From Thermoleophilales bacterium (GTDB taxonomy: Bacteria > Actinomycetota > Thermoleophilia > Solirubrobacterales > 70-9): 64,000 nt of DNA. The stretch is taken from assembly GCA_020636895.1 (NCBI GenBank), contig JACJWZ010000002.1:310001-374000 (forward strand). The letters are read 5' to 3'. The translations under genes and the position numbers were made by a program. Below the pieces are notes generated by a model that searched no databases, was not told where the DNA came from, and saw nothing but the letters and a program-made list of their open reading frames with translations. Below, piece after piece: positions 24,555-30,543 of the stretch; the first letter of the stretch is position 1, and each line of letters begins with the position of its first letter.

Positions 24555-25457
24555 CTAGGGGCTCTTCCCCGAGTCGGGCGAGCTCGAGCGGGCGGCTTTG
24601 ATGAACGCCTGCACCAACGGCGAGCTCTCGTCCCGCCCATGGACTGCGAGGATGAGCGACACCTGACTGGGCCTGAGATCCACGAAGGCGATGCCCTCGC
24701 GGCTGATGCTTCGAACGGAACTCGGAAGCACGGCAATGCCGAGGCCGGCGGCCACCAGCCCCATCACGGCTTGAACGCTAGTGGCCTCTTGCGTGATTCG
24801 AGCGGAGCGGCCGTGCTCCGAGAACAGCGAGATGACCTGGTCGTGCAGGCCTGGAACGACATCGCGCGACAGCGCGACCAAGGGTTCGTCGGAAAGTTCC
24901 CGAATCGAGATTGAGTTGGCCTCCGCCAGCGCATGGGAGCTAGGAATCGCGGCGAGCAGCCGGTCGTCGGCCAGTGCGATGACCTCGAGATCACCCGCGT
25001 CAACCGGCGCCCGGACCACTCCGAGGTCGATGACCCGTCCCCGCAGACCCTTGATCTGTGCGTCGACTGAAAGTTCGCGCAGGCTCAAGCCGACGTCCGG
25101 ATGCTCGCTTCGGAACCCCCGCACAGCCGCGGGGATCAGCGAGACCGCTGCAGTCTCGATGAAACCGACCGTGAGGTGGCCGATCTCCCCACGGGCCGCC
25201 CGAGCCGCCGCATCAGCACCCTGCTCGGCCTCGGCGAGCGCGCGCCGGGCGTAAGGAAGAAGCGCCGCCCCCGACGGTGTCAATGCCACCGCCCGGGTGT
25301 TGCGGGCGAAGAGCTCCGCCCCGATCATCGCCTCGAGCCGCCGCACCTGCTGACTCAAGGCCGGTTGTGCGACGCCGACGCGCTCGGCAGCGCGGCCGAA
25401 GTGCAACTCCTCGGCGACGGCGACGAAGTAGCGCAGATGTCGGAGCTCCGGACCCAT
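24555..25457 (-). CDS. LysR-family transcriptional regulator
   Basis: A 300-residue regulator with the LysR helix-turn-helix (LRHLRYFVAVAEELHFGRAAERVGVAQPALSQQVRRLEAMIG) and a periplasmic-binding-protein-like effector domain (LTVGFIETAAVSLIPAAVRGF onward). ATG 25457 has AGGTG nine bases upstream; GTG 25466 would add three residues. It is divergent from the oxidase subunit gene with less than 80 bp between, the usual arrangement for a LysR protein that controls its neighbour. Effector unknown. Confidence 0.93.
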   Translation of the reverse strand: MGPELRHLRYFVAVAEELHFGRAAERVGVAQPALSQQVRRLEAMIGAELFARNTRAVALTPSGAALLPYARRALAEAEQGADAAARAARGEIGHLTVGFIETAAVSLIPAAVRGFRSEHPDVGLSLRELSVDAQIKGLRGRVIDLGVVRAPVDAGDLEVIALADDRLLAAIPSSHALAEANSISIRELSDEPLVALSRDVVPGLHDQVISLFSEHGRSARITQEATSVQAVMGLVAAGLGIAVLPSSVRSISREGIAFVDLRPSQVSLILAVHGRDESSPLVQAFIKAARSSSPDSGKSP

Positions 25458-25497
25458 AAGCAGCACCTATGAATTAGGTCGCTACAAGATATTGGAC

Positions 25498-25521
25498 ACC
25501 GTAGATGTTTTTAACTACGGT
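25498..25521. promoter_or_regulatory. Inverted repeat between lysR and the oxidase gene
   Basis: Perfect 7-bp arms ACCGTAG (25498-25504) and CTACGGT (25515-25521) with a T-rich loop. Position fits a LysR-type operator in the divergent promoter region. It contains ATG 25505, which makes ATG 25532 the likelier start of the oxidase gene. Confidence 0.5.
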
Positions 25522-25531
25522 CGCCGCGGCC

Positions 25532-27514
25532 ATGAGCGTTGCCGCAACAACCCCAGTCCCGGCGGAAGCACGCGTCACCCCGTCCGGCCCGTCCGGCGCG
25601 GGCCGGACGGGATGGCGCGAACCCGGCTGGCCGCGAGCGCTGATCTGCACGGCGCTCGCGGGAGCGCTCGGCTTCGGACTCGTGGTCGCGCTGCGCGCGA
25701 TCGCCGGTCTCGAGATCTTCCAGACCGAGCAGACGGGATATCCCCATGTGATCGTCCCGGCGATCACCGCGCCGATCGGATTTCTGGTCGGGATTGGCTG
25801 CTTCGACTACTGGCTGGGCTGGGCCACCGGTGCCCCGACCGCGGCCGAGGACCACAGCGACCACGGCGCGAGCTCGTGGCGCGACTACTTCCATTTCAAC
25901 ACCGATCACAAGGTGATCGGCATCCAATACATCTGCACCACCTTCGTCTTCTTCTTCATCGGCGGGGCTTTGGCGATGGGGATCAGGGCGGAGCTCGCTC
26001 AGCCCGGCACCCAAATCGTCGATCCCAACACCTACAACGCGCTGTTCTCGACGCACGCCGCGATCATGATCTTCCTGTTCGTGATCCCGGTCTTCGCCGG
26101 GATCGCAAACTACGTGCTGCCGCTGATGATCGGCGCGCCGGACATGGCTTTCCCGCGGCTGAACGCGCTCTCGTTCTGGATGTTGCCGTTCGCCGGCATC
26201 CTCTTCATGGTCAGCTTCCTCGTCCCAGGCGGCGCGTTCGATGCCGGATGGACCGGCTACGCGCCACTGTCAACCGGCGCGCCGCTCGGCCAGTCCTTCT
26301 TCAACATCGGGGTTCAGTTCGCGGGCTTCTCCTCGATCTTCGCTGCGCTCAACTTCATGGTCACGATCATCACCATGCGAGCCCCGGGGATGAACCTGTG
26401 GCGAATGCCGCTGCTGGGATGGGCCAACTTGGCGACATCGATCCTGATCATCGGCGCGACGCCGTTCATCGCGGGGGTTCAGCTCATGGTGCTGCTCGAC
26501 CGCGCGCTCGGCACGAACTTCTTCCAGGCTGCGGCCGGCGGCGACGTCATCAGCTACCAGCACATCTTCTGGTTCTACTCACACCCGGCGGTCTACATCA
26601 TGATGCTGCCGGGCTTCGGGATCGTCTCCGAAGTGATCACGACCCACGCCCGCAAGATGCTCTTCGGCTATCGGCTGATGGCGCTCTCGCTGATCGGAAT
26701 CGTCGTCCTCTCATACAGCGTCTGGGCTCACCACATGTTCGTTTCGGGCATGTTCAGTTGGCTGCGGGTTCCAATGATGATCAGCTCAGCGCTGATCGCA
26801 ATCCCCACGGGGATCAAGATCTTCAGCTGGGTTGCGACGCTTTTCAACTCGAAGCTCCATCTCGAAAACACCGGGATGCTGTTCGCTCTCGGTTTCGTCA
26901 TCAGCTTCATCCTCGGTGGGATCAGCGGGGTGATGACGGCAATGATCCCCCTCGACATCCATGTCACCGACACCTACTTCATCGTCGCCCACATCCATTT
27001 CGTGCTCTTCGCGGGCTCGGTCTTCACGATCTTCGCCGGCATCTACCACTGGTTCCCGAAGATCACCGGGCGGATGTATGACGAGCGCCTCGGGCGTTGG
27101 CACTTCTGGCTGACCCTGGTCGGCACTTGGGGCACTTTCGTGCCCATGCACTGGATTGGAATGGAGGGGATGCCGCGGCGGGTCGCCGATTACGCGGCAC
27201 AGTTCGGAAACTGGAACCTGTTCATCTCGGTTTGCGGGTTCTGTCTCGGTCTCGCCCAGCTCGTCTTCCTTTACAACATGGTCGTCTCCTGGCGCTTCGG
27301 GCCGAGAGCGCCGGCGAACCCCTGGCGCGCCAAGACCATCGAGTGGATGGTCTCCTCGCCGCCGCCCCGGTTTAACTTCGAGCAGATTCCTCGCGTCGTC
27401 GGCGGGCCATACGAGTTCGGCGTCCCGGGGGCTCGCCACGCCATTCTCGAGCCGAAGGAGCCTGACCCCAGCTCCGCGCAGGTCGAGGCCGGAAGGCTGG
27501 CCGCGGCGCGATGA
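25532..27514 (+). CDS. Heme-copper oxidase subunit I, A2-type, without neighbouring subunits
   Basis: Catalytic subunit of an aa3-type terminal oxidase (O2 to water, proton pumping). About 660 residues with 12-14 membrane helices. Ligands are present: heme a His in STHAAIMIFLF, CuB His and cross-linked Tyr in YSHPAVY, the HH pair in WAHHMF, and HIHFVLF. The usual HPEVY glutamate is replaced (YSHPAVY), the hallmark of A2-type oxidases. The Tyr rules out a nitric oxide reductase. No subunit II, III or heme-synthesis gene is nearby, so it must use partners encoded elsewhere or act alone. ATG 25505 is an alternative start. The stop overlaps the hemerythrin ATG (ATGA). Confidence 0.93.
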   Translation: MSVAATTPVPAEARVTPSGPSGAGRTGWREPGWPRALICTALAGALGFGLVVALRAIAGLEIFQTEQTGYPHVIVPAITAPIGFLVGIGCFDYWLGWATGAPTAAEDHSDHGASSWRDYFHFNTDHKVIGIQYICTTFVFFFIGGALAMGIRAELAQPGTQIVDPNTYNALFSTHAAIMIFLFVIPVFAGIANYVLPLMIGAPDMAFPRLNALSFWMLPFAGILFMVSFLVPGGAFDAGWTGYAPLSTGAPLGQSFFNIGVQFAGFSSIFAALNFMVTIITMRAPGMNLWRMPLLGWANLATSILIIGATPFIAGVQLMVLLDRALGTNFFQAAAGGDVISYQHIFWFYSHPAVYIMMLPGFGIVSEVITTHARKMLFGYRLMALSLIGIVVLSYSVWAHHMFVSGMFSWLRVPMMISSALIAIPTGIKIFSWVATLFNSKLHLENTGMLFALGFVISFILGGISGVMTAMIPLDIHVTDTYFIVAHIHFVLFAGSVFTIFAGIYHWFPKITGRMYDERLGRWHFWLTLVGTWGTFVPMHWIGMEGMPRRVADYAAQFGNWNLFISVCGFCLGLAQLVFLYNMVVSWRFGPRAPANPWRAKTIEWMVSSPPPRFNFEQIPRVVGGPYEFGVPGARHAILEPKEPDPSSAQVEAGRLAAAR

Positions 27515-27954
27515 AACGCTCACCGGCCCTGCGAACGCTCTCTCACGACCATCACCAGTCGCTGGTCATAGCGCTGGCGCTGATCCGCGGCGGGGACGAG
27601 AGCGCGGGCGCTGCAGCCCTGCGCTGGTGGCGGCACGATGGCCTGACCCACTTTGAGGTCGAAGAGCAGATCCTGCTTCCGGCATGGCAGCGTGCCTGCC
27701 CCGAAGCGGACATGGGAATGGTTACCCGGGTGCTCGCCGAGCACGCAATGATTCGCGCCGGCTTCAACGAGCTCGAGAGCGTCGGACTTGCGGTGAGCGA
27801 TGTCACTGGCCTGGGCCTGACCCTGCAGCGCCACGTGCGCTTCGAGGAACGAGTCCTGTTCCCCGCGATCGAGGAATCGATGGGAGAGCCTGCGTTGGGG
27901 CAACTGGCCGAGGAGATTGAGGCAGCCGAGAGCACCGGATGTGGTGCTCGGTGA
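27511..27954 (+). CDS. Hemerythrin-like HHE-domain protein
   Basis: A 147-residue four-helix protein expected to hold a di-iron site for O2, NO or iron handling. Ligand motifs visible: HDHH near residue 12, HFEVEEQILLP (H...E), HAMIR, and the C-terminal H-x3-EE (RHVRFEERVLFP). Translation is coupled to the oxidase subunit gene (ATGA overlap), so it probably delivers or buffers O2 or protects the oxidase from NO. Length is normal for stand-alone bacterial hemerythrins. Confidence 0.9.
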   Translation: MKRSPALRTLSHDHHQSLVIALALIRGGDESAGAAALRWWRHDGLTHFEVEEQILLPAWQRACPEADMGMVTRVLAEHAMIRAGFNELESVGLAVSDVTGLGLTLQRHVRFEERVLFPAIEESMGEPALGQLAEEIEAAESTGCGAR

Positions 27955-28415
27955 GCGCTGGCCTCGAACTCGTTGCCGCCCTCAATCTGCTGGCGGCGAT
28001 GGTCTGGATCGGGGGATTGTTTGCCATTGAGGCGGCGACGCTGGCGGCCCGAGCAACACTAGCCCCGCTGCAGCAGGTGGAGTTCTTTCGGGGGCTCGGC
28101 CACCGCTATGGGCTGCTCTCCTGCTCGGCCCTGCTCGTCTTCGCCGTTACTGGACTGCTCTTGATCGGGGCCCCAGCCTCATGGAGCGCTGAGGAGGCGG
28201 CCCTCGCCGGCCTGACGGCGCTCGTTGCAGCGTTGACCGGCGCCGCGGTCGCGGCTGCGCGGGTGACGCAGAGGTTGGCCTGGGAGTCGGCTACTGGCGC
28301 CGCAACCGACGCCGACACCGGGCGCCGGCGGGACAGCTGGCGCCGCCTGGCGTCGTGGCTGCGCATGCTGATCGCCGCCGCGAGCTTGGCGGCACTTGGG
28401 ATGGCGCGTCTCTGA
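27951..28415 (+). CDS. Small membrane protein, CopD/DUF4149-like
   Basis: A 154-residue protein with four predicted membrane helices, beginning LVAALNLLAAMVWIGGLFAIEA, which matches the conserved LxxxxWIGG start of CopD-type and related membrane proteins; an internal H-x-YG lies in the second segment. Start GTG 27951 overlaps the hemerythrin stop (GTGA), extending the coupled operon. ATG 27939 is possible. CopD relatives are linked to copper handling, which would suit an oxidase operon, but the match is to a short motif only. Confidence 0.6.
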   Translation: MSAGLELVAALNLLAAMVWIGGLFAIEAATLAARATLAPLQQVEFFRGLGHRYGLLSCSALLVFAVTGLLLIGAPASWSAEEAALAGLTALVAALTGAAVAAARVTQRLAWESATGAATDADTGRRRDSWRRLASWLRMLIAAASLAALGMARL

Positions 28416-28416
28416 A

Positions 28417-29052
28417 ATGCCTACGGGTGGATCGCGCGTCGTCCTCACCGTCGGCCACTCGACGCACTCCATGCCCGAGTTCCTTGCGTTGTTGCGCCGC
28501 GGTCTCGTCGGCGCGATCGCAGACGTGCGACGCTATCCGGGCTCCAAGCGGAGCCCGCACTTCGGCGTCGTAGCCCTCAAGGCCTCCCTCGCCGCGGCGG
28601 ACGTGGGATACGTCGGGTTCAGCGCTTCGCTGGGTGGGCGGCGGCGCCGCGATCGCAGCGGCGGCGCCGGGGACGGCGTCGACAACAGCGCCTGGCGAAG
28701 CGCCTCCTTTCGCGCCTACGCCGACCACATGGGGACGACCGAATTCGAGTGCGGCATCAATCGGCTCGAGTCGCTGGCTGCCGAGCAGCGCACCGCGGTC
28801 ATGTGCGCGGAAGTGCATCCTTCGCGCTGCCACCGGAGATTGATCGCCGACGCCCTGACGGCACGTGGCTGGCGCGTCTTCCACCTTCTCCCGGGGCAAC
28901 GGACGCCGGCTCTGCACGAGCTCAGCCCGCACGCGGTGGTGATCGGGGATCGCGTCAGCTACCCCGCACCTACCGACGCTGGATCGGACAGGCATGGCGC
29001 CGAGCAAGGTCGAGGCCATCGATCGAAGATGGGTGGCGACGCCCATGGTTGA
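28417..29052 (+). CDS. DUF488 family protein
   Basis: A 211-residue protein with the DUF488 hallmarks: LTVGHSTHSMPEFLALL at the start, IADVRRYPGSKRSPHF, and the cysteine-containing VMCAEVHPSRCHRRLIADAL followed by HLLPGQRT. Biochemical role is unknown; relatives occur with oxidase, nitrite and hemerythrin genes, as here. ATG 28417 lies one base after the upstream stop, so it is the fourth gene of the oxidase operon. The last ~20 residues are Gly/Arg-rich and variable. Confidence 0.88.
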   Translation: MPTGGSRVVLTVGHSTHSMPEFLALLRRGLVGAIADVRRYPGSKRSPHFGVVALKASLAAADVGYVGFSASLGGRRRRDRSGGAGDGVDNSAWRSASFRAYADHMGTTEFECGINRLESLAAEQRTAVMCAEVHPSRCHRRLIADALTARGWRVFHLLPGQRTPALHELSPHAVVIGDRVSYPAPTDAGSDRHGAEQGRGHRSKMGGDAHG

Positions 29053-29229
29053 TCGACGCGCGTGCGGCGACGATGTGGCCATGCCAACCATCGGACCCGC
29101 ACTTCTGTTGCTGACCAAGGTCAGAGCGCAGCCGAAGCCGCCTGCAAGGGCTCGTCGCGCCTCGGCTGCGGCAAACCCGCCTCACCGTCGCCCGACGCGG
29201 CTGAGTCATCGACTCCAGCAGGAGCGGGC

Positions 29230-29430
29230 ATGAGCCACGGAACTCGCCCCAAGCCCCTTCGGGGGTCTGACGCCCGCACCAAGCCAAGCGCCAGCACCAG
29301 TAGCGGCGAAGTCCGCGCCGGCCTCCGCGCCGGAGGCGGCTGGGCTGGCCACAGCGGCCAGCCAGACGTGATGACCGAGGCCTTGCGCCGCTGGGTTTCC
29401 GAGGGTGGCGCCTCAAGGCCAGGCGACTAG
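29230..29430 (+). CDS. Small protein, possible
   Basis: A 66-residue frame that starts with ATG 29230 behind a good AGGAG (six bases away) and ends nine bases before a strong hairpin. Sequence is Ser/Gly/Arg-rich at first, then VMTEALRRWVSEGG. No family recognised. Ribosome site plus terminator are the reasons to list it. Confidence 0.4.
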   Translation: MSHGTRPKPLRGSDARTKPSASTSSGEVRAGLRAGGGWAGHSGQPDVMTEALRRWVSEGGASRPGD

Positions 29431-29439
29431 CCGGGGAGG

Positions 29440-29476
29440 GGGAACCACCAGGCCGTCTCAGGCCCGGGTGGTTCCC
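29440..29476 (+). terminator. Strong hairpin closing the island's oxidase operon
   Basis: Perfect 10-bp arms GGGAACCACC (29440-29449) and GGTGGTTCCC (29467-29476) with an inner GGCC/GGCC pair. It follows the last small frame and precedes the island's right-end non-coding stretch. Confidence 0.65.
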
Positions 29477-29917
29477 TCGCCGCGGAGCCAGCTCCTCGGC
29501 TCCCGCGATCAGTCCGACGGCCCCGCGCCAGCCAACACCGCGGGGTCGTCGGGCTGCCCCGATGTAGGCACGACGGTCTCATGCGCCTGCGAAGGCGTCT
29601 CGCGTGTGATTGCGGAGAGCCGAGAGCCCCAGCTTTGCTCGACTCCTCCGGGGCCTCCGCGTCCAGCCGCGGTGATACGCATAACCGCGTGATGGCGGGT
29701 GCCGATCAGAAGTTGGAGCCAGAGCTCAGACTGTCGTGGGACGAAGCCTCGTGCCGACCTGGGCAGCGTCGGGCGAGTAGGCGAGAAAGCGACGCTCGGG
29801 GTCGAGCTGCCGGTAGGATCGCTCGACCCAAGGCCTGTTCTGAGAGGTCGGATACGAGCCCAAGACTAAGGGTGTCGGGTGCCGGCATTCAAAGACAAGT
29901 TGAAGACAAAACAGGCT
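29477..29917. other. Non-coding right end of the island
   Basis: About 440 bases with no convincing gene on either strand. The last 30 bases carry GAAGACA (29902-29908) and a near copy (about 29891-29897), matching heptamers inside attL; these are probable integrase arm sites. This stretch now forms the 5' flank of the intact tRNA-Val gene. Confidence 0.5.
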
Positions 29918-29960
29918 CGAGGGCGCGTAGCTCAGTGGGAGAGCGCTCGCCTCACACGCG
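29918..29960 (+). repeat. attR: 43-bp direct repeat at right end of the island
   Basis: Exact copy of 15033-15075. Here the identity continues into the true 3' half of the tRNA, so this copy restores a complete tRNA. Confidence 0.92.
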
Positions 29961-29992
29961 AGAGGTCGCTGGTTCGAAACCAGCCGCGCCCA
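29921..29992 (+). tRNA. tRNA-Val (anticodon CAC)
   Basis: A 72-nt cloverleaf: acceptor GGGCGCG pairs with CGCGCCC, D arm GCTC-AGTGGGA-GAGC, anticodon arm CTCGC-CTCACAC-GCGAG with anticodon CAC, variable AGGTC, T arm GCTGG-TTCGAAA-CCAGC, discriminator A; CCA is not encoded. Decodes GUG. Its first 40 nt come with the island's attR repeat, so the gene is intact but has an island-derived upstream region. Confidence 0.95.
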
Positions 29993-30053
29993 TTTCGAGG
30001 TTGCCGTCATGCAGGCAGTCAGGTCGGCGAGCAGCTGCTCCGCACTCAGCATC

Positions 30054-30152
30054 AGCTCCGGGGCTCATGCGGTCGAAGTGGCTCGAGAAGGCGTTCCGCT
30101 GAAGGTGATCCACAGACAGCTCGATCACGCCAACCTCGGCTCTTCGTCCTGA
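30054..30152 (+). pseudogene. C-terminal remnant of a second tyrosine recombinase
   Basis: One frame reads HAVEVAREGVPLKVI followed by HRQLDHANLGSS and a stop. This is the pattern around the catalytic His-x-x-Arg/second His of XerD-like integrases (HAVELAREGVPLxVIQRQLGHxNLGTT), with the LGH Gly changed to Asp and the Tyr lost. Nothing upstream continues it. It lies 60 bp right of the tRNA, suggesting an earlier element used the same site. Confidence 0.65.
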
Positions 30153-30177
30153 GCGGGAGAGGCTCAGTCCGGTCGCG

Positions 30178-30218
30178 AGATGCGAAAAGAGGGCGATATG
30201 TCCCCTCAATACGCATCT
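30178..30218 (-). terminator. Long hairpin downstream of the helicase/small-ORF unit
   Basis: Arms AGATGCG (30178-30184) and CGCATCT (30212-30218) with an inner GAGGG/CCCTC pair. It lies about 70 bases beyond the stop at 30290 on the minus strand, where the helicase transcript would end. 29993-30289 holds no other gene apart from the integrase remnant. Confidence 0.5.
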
Positions 30219-30289
30219 GACATGGCGAGTCAGCGCGTTACCGGCTCCACGCAAAGCAGGGGCCTACATGGCCACCGCCGCTGCTGCGC

Positions 30290-30484
30290 CTACTCGCCGA
30301 CGATCGACGCGTCGTTTGCCACCTGGATCGACGCGTCTCCCTCAGTCACGAGGACGTCGCCGGGGGCTCGGCGGTCTGAGAGAACGGCAGGCGCATCTTC
30401 AATCGTGACCTCGGCCATGTTCACGCCGGGCTCCGCCCATTCGGCGGCGGTTCGCAGCCGCTCCGGGCTGACGATGGCTGACAC
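30290..30484 (-). CDS. Small acidic protein, possible
   Basis: A 64-residue frame from GTG 30484 with natural-looking composition (PERLRTAAEWAEPGVNMAEVTIEDAPAVLSD...). It begins 60 bp after the helicase stop on the same strand. No family, no strong ribosome site. The opposite-strand frame is Ser/Arg/Thr-rich and less plausible. Confidence 0.35.
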   Translation of the reverse strand: MSAIVSPERLRTAAEWAEPGVNMAEVTIEDAPAVLSDRRAPGDVLVTEGDASIQVANDASIVGE

Positions 30485-30543
30485 CCGGCGAGCGTAGCTC
30501 GAGGTTCCGCTGCCTGAGACAGCGGGCCGGCCCCCACCAAGCC

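Noticed and set aside
25505..27514. Nitric oxide reductase (NorB-like) reading of the heme-copper gene
   Set aside because: The CuB-linked Tyr in HPAVY and the oxidase-type HH and HxH motifs are present; NO reductases lack that Tyr.
29879..30220. A 113-codon frame containing GRVAQWESARLTRERSLVRNQ
   Set aside because: That peptide is the well-known false translation of a tRNA gene; the tRNA explains the sequence.
29952..30254. A minus-strand frame with MGAAGFEPATSRV
   Set aside because: Also a false translation of the tRNA-Val gene on the opposite strand.
30180..30497. A 105-codon plus-strand frame near the helicase end
   Set aside because: Ser/Arg/Thr-rich, no ribosome site, and antisense to a more natural small frame.
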